Assembly (NCBI GenBank): GCA_014729315.1
Contig: WJKD01000274.1
Span: 1-25,077 of the forward strand
Direction of reading: 5' to 3'
Length of the DNA stretch: 25,077 nucleotides
Source: Promethearchaeota archaeon
GTDB lineage: Archaea > Asgardarchaeota > Lokiarchaeia > Sigynarchaeales > SOKP01
Below, in pieces: positions 8,170-16,268 of this stretch (position 1 is its first letter; the number at the start of each line of letters is the position of its first letter). Both the position numbers and the translations under genes were made by a program. The notes beneath the pieces were generated by a model that did not search any database, was not told where the DNA came from, and worked only from the letters and a program-made list of their open reading frames with translations.

Positions 8170-9036
8170 ATGATAAAACATTTTAAAGGGGAACCATCAC
8201 AGTTTGTAATTAAATATAAGAAGGGAAAGATTAAAAAAGCTGGTAGAGGTCTGACTTTTTATTATATGAAAAAAAAGACCAACATTGTCGCGATTCCAAA
8301 CATGACAATCGACTCAAACTTTATTTTCAACGAAGTTACTAGTAATTTTCAAAAAATCTCGTTACAAGGTCATTTCACCTATAAGATACAGGATCCTAAA
8401 AAAATGGCGTTTATTTTAGATTACAGTATCGATCCCGAGACAATGCAATATAAAACGACTGATCCTGAGAAATTAGAACTAAGAATTACGAATATAGTCC
8501 AAATGGAGACGAGGAGCGAAATCGAGAAATTAGATTTAGAAGGCGCTCTCAGAATCTCGAAACAATTAGCTCAATTAGTATACGAAAGAGTGAACAAAGT
8601 TCCTCTAATGGACGAAATGGGCGTTCAAGTGTTAAGTATCACATTTAACTCCATAACGCCCACGCCTGCTATATCGCAAGCTTTAGAAGCAGATTATCGC
8701 GAAAAGCTCCAAAAGAAAGCAGACGAGGCGATCTATGAAAGAAGAGCCGCTGCGGTAGAACAAGAGCGTAAAATCAAGGAAAACGAGCTCTTTACCGAAG
8801 TTTCTCTAGAGGAAAAGAGAAAAGATCTAATTGATCTCAAAGGTGAAAATTTCATCAAGGACGCAGAATTTAATAAAAAAGCAAAAGAACTAGAGCTTTC
8901 TCCATATAAGGAATTAGATCCGAAATTATTGCTCGCCTTAAGTCTTAAGGATCTATCTCTGAACGCAAGCAAAATCGGAAACTTAACTATCACTTCGGAG
9001 ATTCTTTCTCAATTATTAAACGAAAAAGATAAGTAA
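8170..9036 (+). CDS. Soluble SPFH / band-7 domain protein
   Basis: A 288-residue protein with an SPFH (stomatin-prohibitin-flotillin-HflK) domain over about residues 1-170, including the strand pattern ISLQGHFTYKIQDP and the stretch VLSITFNSITPTP. A charged, probably coiled-coil arm follows from about 170 to 240 (YREKLQKKADEA, RAAAVEQERK). Unlike classical stomatins it has no N-terminal membrane hairpin, so it probably assembles in the cytoplasm or on a membrane through partners. I use the ATG at 8170 because GAAGGAA lies 6 nt upstream; a TTG at 8155 would start ahead of that site. Its stop is only 4 nt from the next ATG, so it is co-translated with the NAD-kinase-like gene. SPFH proteins generally form oligomeric scaffolds. 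Confidence 0.85.
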   Translation: MIKHFKGEPSQFVIKYKKGKIKKAGRGLTFYYMKKKTNIVAIPNMTIDSNFIFNEVTSNFQKISLQGHFTYKIQDPKKMAFILDYSIDPETMQYKTTDPEKLELRITNIVQMETRSEIEKLDLEGALRISKQLAQLVYERVNKVPLMDEMGVQVLSITFNSITPTPAISQALEADYREKLQKKADEAIYERRAAAVEQERKIKENELFTEVSLEEKRKDLIDLKGENFIKDAEFNKKAKELELSPYKELDPKLLLALSLKDLSLNASKIGNLTITSEILSQLLNEKDK

Positions 9037-9040
9037 AAAA

Positions 9041-10000
9041 ATGGCAAAAGTAGAGAAACTGGTAATTATTACCAAGCATACATGGTTGGAAGGACTAATA
9101 GAGCAGTTCAATACAAAAGCCCAGGCGAATTTTTATATAGATCAAAATCTCGGTCCCAATAATTTTACTTATTACGAAGAATCGCATAATCAATATTATA
9201 AGTCTTTAAACCAGTTGAAAAAATCTATTCCCGATAAGCTTAAGTATCAAATTGTCGAAAGCTCTTTCTTACCCAACTTTTTATTTAATAAAACGGATCT
9301 AGTTGTATGTATCGGTCCTGATGGTCTCGTTGTTAACACTGCGAAATATTTAAATGGACAATACATCTTAGCCATTAATCCTGATATCCAGAGAATCGAT
9401 GGGGTTCTACTTCCTTTTACAGTTGAAAGTCTGAATATCGGAGAACTTATAGAAAATATTGAGCAAAACGATATTAATTTAGCAAATATTACCATGGCAA
9501 AAGCTGAATTAAACGATAATCAAGTTCTTTACGGAGTAAACGATCTTTTTATAGGACAACAGACCCATGTGTCGGCAAGATATACTTTGGAATACGGAGA
9601 TATGAGCGAATCCCAAAGCTCGAGCGGTATTATTGTATCCACAGGCGCCGGCTCAACGGGGTGGTTTAGGTCTATTATAACGGGAGCAATTGGAATTACA
9701 CAAAACGCCCGTCAAAATATAAACATTGGACACATTCAAGAAGATGATTATCGGTTTCATTGGGACGCCGACTATATATATTTTTCTGTAAGAGAACCCT
9801 TTAAAAGTAAAACTTCCGGAACTGATCTAATATTCGGAACAATTTATGAAGGGGATCATCTAAAAGTGACATCAAAAATGCCAGATAACGGCGTAATTTT
9901 TTCGGATGGCGTCGAAAAAGATTATTTAAGATTTAACTCTGGTACTATTGCCAAGATTGGAATAGCAGACAAAAAAGTCCGACTATTACTTAACTCTTAA
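9041..10000 (+). CDS. NAD-kinase-fold protein (ATP-NAD kinase-like)
   Basis: A 319-residue protein of the NAD kinase / diacylglycerol kinase superfamily. The nucleotide motif usually GGDGT reads GPDGL (92-96). The NE-type motif reads NDLFIG (167-172). The glycine-rich C-terminal motif reads STGAGSTGW (200-208), where classical NAD kinase has TPTGSTAY. It also has ILAINPD and RIDGVLLPF (109-126), as in the NADK branch that travels with SPFH proteins. Kinase activity is plausible but the substrate may not be NAD, since the conserved positions are altered. It is the second gene of a tight operon with the SPFH protein (4 nt gap), pointing to a complex or a shared substrate at the SPFH assembly. 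No membrane segment is visible. Confidence 0.75.
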   Translation: MAKVEKLVIITKHTWLEGLIEQFNTKAQANFYIDQNLGPNNFTYYEESHNQYYKSLNQLKKSIPDKLKYQIVESSFLPNFLFNKTDLVVCIGPDGLVVNTAKYLNGQYILAINPDIQRIDGVLLPFTVESLNIGELIENIEQNDINLANITMAKAELNDNQVLYGVNDLFIGQQTHVSARYTLEYGDMSESQSSSGIIVSTGAGSTGWFRSIITGAIGITQNARQNINIGHIQEDDYRFHWDADYIYFSVREPFKSKTSGTDLIFGTIYEGDHLKVTSKMPDNGVIFSDGVEKDYLRFNSGTIAKIGIADKKVRLLLNS

Positions 10001-10091
10001 TCTCAATTTTTTCTTATGGATCTTTTCTTTGATTCAAATTATAAGAAAAATAATTAAAAAAACATTAATTTTGGACAATTATATCATTTTT

Positions 10092-10796
10092 TTAAGACGG
10101 TTTTAATCCGAAGTATATTAACCAGGCGTAACTCATCATACCTATTCTAATCAGGATTAACCAGATTCCGGGAGCCACCAAGCTGTCAAGAGCTCCGCAT
10201 ATAACGAAAAGGATAAATCCTATTGATAGAAAGCTGAATTTTTTCCTAAGTTCACCGGATGCTTGATTCGCTTTTATCATAAAACCAAACCCGCATAAAA
10301 CTAAAGCTGAAAGCAAGGAGACCGCTACGATTAAGAAGGTCGGATGTAAGATAACGAAACTCGAATCAATTAAATCTTGTCCGGGATTTTCGTTTCTGAA
10401 TACGAATGCGTTAAGCGTATCCAGATAAAGAAAAAGCTCAAAAATAACGGCAAGGATCCCAAACACGATTACAATAATCTTTTTCTTTTCCGGAATTAGG
10501 ATTTCAGAACCTAAAACCATAGCAAAAATGATAGCTGGACCCACTGAAGTAAAACTCAATATACCATGGATACCCGATTCGTTGGGTATGTTTTGACCCA
10601 TAAATATTAAGTATAGAAAGTCCACACTCGCGCCTAAGTAAAATAAACCCGTACAGATAATTAAAAATCCAGTATACATTAATAGGTTGGCACCCAACCG
10701 TTTCGACATTAAAAGAAAAAAGATTCCAAATACCACGCTTACTATCATTGTAGCAAAAGCAGTCCCACCAATAAGCCAACCAATTGTTGATACCAT
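10092..10796 (-). CDS. Seven-TM membrane protein, paralogue family member 2
   Basis: A 234-residue protein with seven predicted membrane segments, at about 8-30, 38-64, 77-99, 106-127, 144-173, 186-208 and 212-231. The loop IPEKKK follows the third segment, and the loop SGELRKKFSFLSIGF runs into the sixth, which ends CGALDSLVAPG. These blocks are shared with the neighbour at 10964, whose forms are VPEKKK, RKKFSYLSIGF and CGLFDALFLPG, so the two are tandem duplicates. Positive loops put the N-terminus outside and C-terminus inside. There is no soluble enzymatic domain. It could be a detached 7-TM sensor module or a transporter half; function unknown. A GTGAAG motif lies just ahead of the ATG. 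The two genes are 167 nt apart and probably have separate promoters. Confidence 0.8.
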   Translation of the reverse strand: MVSTIGWLIGGTAFATMIVSVVFGIFFLLMSKRLGANLLMYTGFLIICTGLFYLGASVDFLYLIFMGQNIPNESGIHGILSFTSVGPAIIFAMVLGSEILIPEKKKIIVIVFGILAVIFELFLYLDTLNAFVFRNENPGQDLIDSSFVILHPTFLIVAVSLLSALVLCGFGFMIKANQASGELRKKFSFLSIGFILFVICGALDSLVAPGIWLILIRIGMMSYAWLIYFGLKPS

Positions 10797-10963
10797 TTTT
10801 TCTTCACAACATTTGAATTTTTATAATTATTTTTTGTACTATTGTTGGATTAAAGATTTATAAAAATAGTGATATTGTTCATTTTACATACAAAATTTGG
10901 AAAATTTAGATAAAAAATATTAAAAAAAAGGAATATTAAATTGGTTAAAAGTCAATATCTTCT

Positions 10964-11686
10964 TTAAGTCTTTAATCCAAGATACATCCATAGTGCAAAT
11001 GTCATCATTACCGCTCTCCAGATACCTAAATAGAGTCCAGGTAAAAAGAGCGCATCAAATAAGCCACAAATAAAGAAGATGGTAAAACCTATACTTAGAT
11101 AACTAAACTTTTTCCGAATCATCCCTGTAGCTTGGCGCGCTTTGATCGCAAATCCTAAAGATAAAAATATAAAAATCGACACTAAGAAAAATGCGATCAA
11201 CCAAAAGGCAAGATTTAATCTATTAAATCCAGAATCAATGAGATCTCCTGGTCCATGTGGATTGAAAACGAACACTCCAGCTTCTCCGATAGGCATAGTA
11301 AATAATAAGATTTCAAATATTAATCCTATTGCACCATAAATACCGACTATTACTTTCTTTTTTTCTGGTACCATCAATTCAGCTCCCAAATAAAAAGCGG
11401 TAAATACAGCTGGAGCAACCCACATATAACTTAACCATCCGTAAAGATATTCGGGTTGTAAATTATTCCCAGTTATCAAGACCATGAAAAAATCAGTTGA
11501 AGGTCCTAACCAAAATAGACCTACAAAGATCATAGTTAAACCGGCGATCGCTAGCAATTTAGCTTCTAGTTTTCTTGCGTGGTAAAACGAGATTATTCCG
11601 AATATCACTGAGGACAGAATAATAAGGAACGCGGTTAGTCCGTCCACGAAGCCAAGAAGGGATAAATTTCCAATTACTTGAGCCAT
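10964..11686 (-). CDS. Seven-TM membrane protein, paralogue family member 3
   Basis: A 240-residue seven-TM protein, tandem duplicate of the gene at 10092. Shared blocks are the VPEKKK loop after helix 3, a GDLIDSGF segment before helix 5 (QDLIDSSF in its neighbour), K-A-RQATG-x-IRKKF before helix 6, and CG-x2-DAL-x2-PG at the end of helix 6. The acidic residue in that last motif lies within or at the edge of the membrane and is kept in both copies, so it may be functional. I start at the ATG at 11686, which has AGTGA about 9 nt upstream; a GTG four codons earlier is possible. About 270 nt of AT-rich DNA without a recognisable gene lies upstream. Confidence 0.8.
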   Translation of the reverse strand: MAQVIGNLSLLGFVDGLTAFLIILSSVIFGIISFYHARKLEAKLLAIAGLTMIFVGLFWLGPSTDFFMVLITGNNLQPEYLYGWLSYMWVAPAVFTAFYLGAELMVPEKKKVIVGIYGAIGLIFEILLFTMPIGEAGVFVFNPHGPGDLIDSGFNRLNLAFWLIAFFLVSIFIFLSLGFAIKARQATGMIRKKFSYLSIGFTIFFICGLFDALFLPGLYLGIWRAVMMTFALWMYLGLKT

Positions 11687-11958
11687 TGTAAGAATCACTT
11701 CACTTTTTAAATATTAATAATTTCCCAATTAATCTTTTAGGGTCTTTCTATTTTGCAACAATATGCAAAAGTTTACTATTTACTTTAAAACATTCAAGTA
11801 TTTATACTTTAAAGTTCTCTGATATTTCAAATATTAAGACATATATATCTCCAAATAAATTCAAAATCCAGTATGAAGGAAAATTCAACACTAAACTGAT
11901 TATGAAGGATAATTTTCTAAATAAAATTTCAATGAGAGTATAGCGATCTCTTATAATT

Positions 11959-12846
11959 CTATTTTTTCTTTTTTCTACGAATTAACCTAGTAAACTTATT
12001 GACGTCGTAAGGAACCCTTTTACCCGTATCAACAATCCTTCTTACCGCTTGGCTTTTACTTTCCTCAATCATCTTTTCCGAAGGTTGGAATTTTCTTGCA
12101 GGACGCCCTATATATATCCAACCGGGTTCTAAAGCTTGATTGATATGAGTGCAAGCCCATACGCCAAGAGTAGTCTCGCTTCCAATTACCGTTCCGGGAG
12201 CCACTATTGCGTTTCCTCCAATAACCACATGATCTCCTATAATTACTTTTTTTATTAATAAATAATTATTAAGAACCATACTGGATAGAACAACCGCACC
12301 TTGTCCAAGCATGATACTTTTTCCGAAATCAATGAATTCTACATCGCTCCATCCGTCAAACATTGTACTTTTAAAATCAGCTCTCATATCGCAGAGCTTA
12401 AAAGCTAAATTTGACACCCAAGGAAAACAAAAATTATTCCATATCCAGAAGACAAATTTTTTCACAGCAATTCTGAGACAGTAGAATTGGTAATCTCGAT
12501 TATTATTGTCTATCCGGAAAATCCCTTCTTTTGGTTTATGAAGCAGTTTTAAAATAATTAGGAAAAGTTTTCCGAATAGGAGACTAGAAAGGATGTACAT
12601 CCCCCACCATGCGAGCACATCGATAAAAAGACGAATAAAAATCCAATTATAAAGATTTCTCATCATAACGAAATCAAAGAAGGTAAGTATGAACACCAAA
12701 GGCAGTAAAAGAGACAAAATATGGAGTAGGGAATAGAGGATAATGGCAATAGGAGTCCAGCTAAAGGCATTCGTTGTAATAGGATAATTGCTTAGGTCGC
12801 AAGTATTCAATTCGTCTAAAATATCATTCTGGTTTTTTTCATTCAT
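11959..12846 (-). CDS. Membrane-anchored left-handed beta-helix (LbH) acyltransferase-like protein
   Basis: A 295-residue protein counted from the ATG at 12846 (a TTG two codons earlier has better spacing from GGAGG). Two or three membrane segments occupy roughly 30-105. A conserved linker HKPKEGIFR follows, then a charged and aromatic domain, then a left-handed beta-helix of hexapeptide repeats at about 175-250. The hexapeptide repeats include IGDHVVIGGNAIVAPGTVIG, and the helix ends in GRPARKF. Such helices are usual in acyl- and acetyltransferases. The membrane-plus-LbH module resembles those at the C-terminus of Pls/PosA-type peptide synthetases, here without adenylation or carrier domains. 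It overlaps the upstream gene's stop by 8 nt. Transfer of an acyl group at the membrane is inference. Confidence 0.75.
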   Translation of the reverse strand: MNEKNQNDILDELNTCDLSNYPITTNAFSWTPIAIILYSLLHILSLLLPLVFILTFFDFVMMRNLYNWIFIRLFIDVLAWWGMYILSSLLFGKLFLIILKLLHKPKEGIFRIDNNNRDYQFYCLRIAVKKFVFWIWNNFCFPWVSNLAFKLCDMRADFKSTMFDGWSDVEFIDFGKSIMLGQGAVVLSSMVLNNYLLIKKVIIGDHVVIGGNAIVAPGTVIGSETTLGVWACTHINQALEPGWIYIGRPARKFQPSEKMIEESKSQAVRRIVDTGKRVPYDVNKFTRLIRRKKKK

Positions 12847-14356
12847 TCTCAATCGTGCCTCCAGTAAAAGCCTTAATCTCTTCCTTGCTAAGTCTTCTTA
12901 TAGGAAATCCAGCGTATACTCCATTGCTTCCTATTTCATCGTATTTAATCGTAGTTCCACCCGGCAAAAATGTGACATCTTTCCCCACCTCTAATCCAGG
13001 CATACCACCAGTAAGCGAGTTAAATACGCAATTATCACCGATCTCAGCACCAAAAAAAGTTAAATTCTCTTCTCCGTATACTCCATCAACGAGGTGATTT
13101 GAGATGTGAGAAAACGTCCCATAATAACAATCTCTCCCAAAATTGATGTGACTATGAATATAAGACTCTTCAATGACTGTTCCCTTTCCAATTTCGTTCG
13201 ATCCTATAAATCTAAGTTCCCACGAAGTTAACCAAGGAAATGGCGAACGGATAAACGCAAAAACCGGATATTTCATTAAAAAGGATCGGAAATGATAATA
13301 ATCTAACTTTTTAGATGATTCCGATAAGTTTCTGTCAAATAAACCTTGTTCCGGACCCCTTTTATCTGCAAAGCGATAAATTAATCTGGTGATGAGCGCT
13401 ATGAAAAAAAGATGAAGTAAATATATGCCCACTAAAACTAAAGGCGTCATTAAAAGAATAATCATCGTTTTAAGTTCAAATAAAACGCTTAAATTAAACG
13501 GGATCGTTAATAAATTAGGTTCCAGATATCCAAAAAAGTAAAAGATAAAGAGAAATCCCGGTAAGACGTAAGAGCCTCCGATAATTAACCAACCTGATAT
13601 GATATAGGCTTGAAACGGTATTGAAAGTTGTTGAGGGCTGGCGGTGAGCGTTTCATCGTCATATTGCGGTTGATCTGACTCAAAAATCTTCTTTTTTAAC
13701 GAATCAATGTTCTTGATTAGTTTGTTTTCCATAATTTTTTTTGCAGGAGCACCTCGATAGATAGAGTTTTTCTTAAGCTGCTGGTTAATAGAGGTCATTG
13801 AAGTGGCGTCTAATATTGTATTTTCGCCAATAGTCGTTCCTGGCGAAACAAGAGAATGAGCGCCTATAATCACGTTATCTTTTACTTGAACTTTCTTAAT
13901 AATTAATTTTTCTCCTATAAGAATATTTGACATGATGACGCTTCCTTGTCCTAATCTTATGTTCTTGCCGAATTTGATAAATTCTGCGTCAGTCCATCCC
14001 TCGTGAAGAGCGTTAGAACGGGAGACTCTTACACCAAACATCTTAAGGGCAAATTTTTCTAATAAGGGAATGTTGACTTGACGAGCTAACCAAAAAGGCC
14101 ATTTCTTAATTACTGAACGCAGACTCCAATAACAATAGTCCTTATCCTTTTTAGAACGAGTGAAAACGCCTTCTTTCGGTTTGTGGATCAAGTTTACAAA
14201 GAATAGGACCATCTTGGCTACTATAACTGAACTAATTGTCAAAATGATAACACCTATAAAAAATGCAAAAGGGAGAATAATAAAAAACCACAAATCGTAA
14301 TACGCAAACAATTTCCAATAAAACCAGAACCAGAGAATTGACGGCTGGGCACCCAA
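12839..14356 (-). CDS. Protein with two tandem membrane-LbH modules, acyltransferase-like
   Basis: A protein of about 505 residues built from two copies of one module. Copy one has membrane segments at 5-57, the linker HKPKEGVF (58-65), then an LbH domain at 126-207 (FIKFGKNIRLGQGSV, VIIGAHSLVSPGTTIG, ending YRGAPAKKI). Copy two has membrane segments at about 248-328, the linker GPEQGLFD (334-341), and an LbH-like region at 386-490 ending GFPIRRL. The module is the one seen in Pls/PosA synthetase C-termini. The start is unclear: TTG at 14356 has no ribosome binding site and lies inside a hydrophobic stretch. The frame remains open for about 30 codons upstream (to a TAA) without ATG, GTG or TTG. 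Probably co-translated with the third module gene downstream. Confidence 0.78.
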   Translation of the reverse strand: MGAQPSILWFWFYWKLFAYYDLWFFIILPFAFFIGVIILTISSVIVAKMVLFFVNLIHKPKEGVFTRSKKDKDYCYWSLRSVIKKWPFWLARQVNIPLLEKFALKMFGVRVSRSNALHEGWTDAEFIKFGKNIRLGQGSVIMSNILIGEKLIIKKVQVKDNVIIGAHSLVSPGTTIGENTILDATSMTSINQQLKKNSIYRGAPAKKIMENKLIKNIDSLKKKIFESDQPQYDDETLTASPQQLSIPFQAYIISGWLIIGGSYVLPGFLFIFYFFGYLEPNLLTIPFNLSVLFELKTMIILLMTPLVLVGIYLLHLFFIALITRLIYRFADKRGPEQGLFDRNLSESSKKLDYYHFRSFLMKYPVFAFIRSPFPWLTSWELRFIGSNEIGKGTVIEESYIHSHINFGRDCYYGTFSHISNHLVDGVYGEENLTFFGAEIGDNCVFNSLTGGMPGLEVGKDVTFLPGGTTIKYDEIGSNGVYAGFPIRRLSKEEIKAFTGGTIENE

Positions 14357-14601
14357 TGTTATAATTGCAAAATAAATAAATAAATATCGTTTTTTAGCTA
14401 ATGTATTCGTTGTTCGTGGTCCTTCTCTTACGGAGGCGGGTATAGAAATTTACAATCACATAAATTGATAAGTAATTATTAAGATGATAAAAATAAAATT
14501 AATTAAATCTTTTTTTTTGAATAGTTAAATAAACCTAAACTTATTTTAAAAAATTTATATTTCCTTCTTAGCTTTTTTTTAGGTTTTGGTTATTCTTTTC
14601 G

Positions 14602-14616
14602 AAAAAATTTATATTT
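14602..14616 (+). promoter_or_regulatory. TATA-like box of the acyl-CoA dehydrogenase gene
   Basis: AAAAAATTTATATTT, also present 54 nt upstream. This copy would start transcription around 14638, at the left edge of the palindrome, giving a leader of about 40 nt with GAAAGGA ahead of the ATG. Confidence 0.45.
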
Positions 14617-14635
14617 ATTAACGATTCAAACAATA

Positions 14636-14658
14636 TCTATAATTAATAATATTATAGA
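14636..14658. promoter_or_regulatory. Palindromic candidate operator over the dehydrogenase transcription start
   Basis: Perfect 8-bp inverted repeat, TCTATAAT and ATTATAGA, with a 7-nt spacer. It lies between the TATA-like box and the ribosome binding site, where a dimeric repressor would block transcription. AT-rich background makes chance symmetry more likely than usual, so this is a candidate only. Confidence 0.4.
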
Positions 14659-14680
14659 TTTATGCGAAAGGAATATAAAA

Positions 14681-16210
14681 ATGAGTGAACAATATTTTTG
14701 GTGGACCGACGAACAGAAGGAAATAGACAAAAAAGCGAAAAAATTTGTAGAAGAAAATTTCGAAGAGGCTGAATACTATTTCTGGAAAAAGGAATTTCCT
14801 TGGTCTATTGTTAAAAAAGTAGCAAAAGAAGGATATTTCGGAGTTGGCGTTCCAAAAGAATATGGAGGTTTGGAATTAGGAGCAACAGGATCCTGTATCG
14901 TCGCAGAACAACTGGGAAGATTATATGCTGTAGGACACGTGTTTACAGTAAGCATGTTAGCGGGCTTGGAACAAATGTTAAGATTTGCATCTGAAGAGCA
15001 AAAACAGAAATGGCTTCCAAAAGTGGCGAGTGGAGAACAATTAGGAGCAGTATGCATTACTGAGCCATTTGCAGGTTCCGATGCTGCAAATGTAATGACT
15101 ACGGCAGAAAAAGACGGAGACGAATGGATTATCAACGGCAAGAAACGATATATCACGGGTGCTGGAGTCTCTGATAGGTATTTTATTTACGCTAAGACCA
15201 GCGATGCTCTCGAAGATAAAAAGTCCTATGGTCATATCACCTCGTTTTTGGTTGAGAAGGGAACTCCAGGATTTTCTCTTGAGCGAATTAATCCCTTAAT
15301 TGGATTCGATAATGTACCCAATGGTTACTTAAGCTTTGAAAATGTGCGAATCCCCGACGAGAATCGAGTAGGAGAAGTAGGAAAAGGATGGGCGGTTATG
15401 ATGGCGGGACTAAACTTCGAGAGGTTAATTGGTGCTGCTGTCTTTAGCGGAATTATTAACGACATCATTAAACTCCTCTTTCATTATTCGAAAAGACGGG
15501 TCCAATTCAGGAGAACGATTAATCAATTTCCAGGTATTCAAAACGAAATTGCCGAAATCATCTCTAAATATAGGATGGCGCGTGTTTTTTCTTATTATTG
15601 TGCTTATCAGTTAGATCAAGGTAAGGAACCAATGATTAATGCATCTATCGCGAAATATGTCAATACGGAATGGATTAGAGAAGTGGGTTCAAAAGCGGTC
15701 CAGGTGATGGGGGGAGATGGACTTACGAGGTTTTATCCCGCCGAACGCATGTTAAGAGAGGGTAAGATCGGAGAGATTGTTGCGGGCACTAATGAGGTTC
15801 AAAAAATGATCATCTATAGGTTTGCGTCAATGCTGCCCGAGTACAACGAATCAATTAGAATGCGTTGGAACAGCGAAGTTAACGCACCTATTCGTTCAAA
15901 CAAGGATTCTCGATTCAAGGACATGGAAGTAAACGAAGAGAATTTGCTAAAGGTAATTGCTCACGATTATAAAGTAAATCCCGGACTATATATGACTCTT
16001 GACGATGTGAGGGAAGATATAGGCGGAAGTCGTTCGAAAATAAGAAAAACTATTGAAGCATTAGAAGAAAAAGATTTAATCGTAGTTCATAGAGACAGAG
16101 CCGGAAAGATCGGTTTGGTAAAGGCAAATTACGCCGGTCTGAAAAAAGCATTTCCTGCAGAACACTATCGGTGGTTTCCAGATTGGTATGCTGATGAGGA
16201 TAAGTTTTAG
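14681..16210 (+). CDS. Acyl-CoA dehydrogenase fused to a C-terminal winged-helix domain
   Basis: A 509-residue protein. Residues 1-385 form a complete acyl-CoA dehydrogenase: N-terminal helices, the FAD motif CITEPFAGSDAA (125-136), the middle beta domain, and the C-terminal helices with QVMGGDG (341-347). The position of the usual catalytic Glu (YEGT in medium-chain enzymes) is VAGT (368-371). Glu247 in LNFERL occupies the alternative catalytic site used by isovaleryl-CoA and long-chain dehydrogenases. It should oxidise acyl-CoA to enoyl-CoA with FAD. About 125 residues are extra: a linker, then at about 418-485 three helices and a wing (TLDDVREDIG, SRSKIRKTIEALEEK, then VVHRDRAGKIGLV) of a winged-helix DNA-binding domain. 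GAAAGGA precedes the ATG. No electron-transfer flavoprotein gene is nearby. Confidence 0.9.
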   Translation: MSEQYFWWTDEQKEIDKKAKKFVEENFEEAEYYFWKKEFPWSIVKKVAKEGYFGVGVPKEYGGLELGATGSCIVAEQLGRLYAVGHVFTVSMLAGLEQMLRFASEEQKQKWLPKVASGEQLGAVCITEPFAGSDAANVMTTAEKDGDEWIINGKKRYITGAGVSDRYFIYAKTSDALEDKKSYGHITSFLVEKGTPGFSLERINPLIGFDNVPNGYLSFENVRIPDENRVGEVGKGWAVMMAGLNFERLIGAAVFSGIINDIIKLLFHYSKRRVQFRRTINQFPGIQNEIAEIISKYRMARVFSYYCAYQLDQGKEPMINASIAKYVNTEWIREVGSKAVQVMGGDGLTRFYPAERMLREGKIGEIVAGTNEVQKMIIYRFASMLPEYNESIRMRWNSEVNAPIRSNKDSRFKDMEVNEENLLKVIAHDYKVNPGLYMTLDDVREDIGGSRSKIRKTIEALEEKDLIVVHRDRAGKIGLVKANYAGLKKAFPAEHYRWFPDWYADEDKF

Positions 16211-16230
16211 GTTTCATAGCAATCAACTAA

Positions 16231-16268
16231 TCCTTTCTTTTTTATTTTTAATTATTTTTAATCTCTCT
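16231..16268 (+). terminator. T-rich transcription end after the dehydrogenase gene
   Basis: A run of T-rich blocks beginning about 20 nt after the TAG stop, with no hairpin. This fits archaeal intrinsic termination. Confidence 0.45.

Larger units (their letters stand above)
14357..14680. other. Intergenic region: divergent promoter region of the LbH pair and the dehydrogenase
   Basis: This 324-nt gap holds no complete gene. Its left 100 nt include the open frame that may be the missing N-terminus of the LbH protein. The rest is very AT-rich. It carries two copies of the same 15-mer, AAAAAATTTATATTT, at 14548-14562 and 14602-14616. Both are TATA-like. A palindrome follows at 14636-14658, then the dehydrogenase ribosome binding site. 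Confidence 0.6.

Noticed and set aside
11687..11958. Hidden small gene upstream of the third 7-TM gene
   Set aside because: Only short frames broken by stops and AT-rich DNA are seen, with no ribosome binding site followed by a plausible coding stretch.
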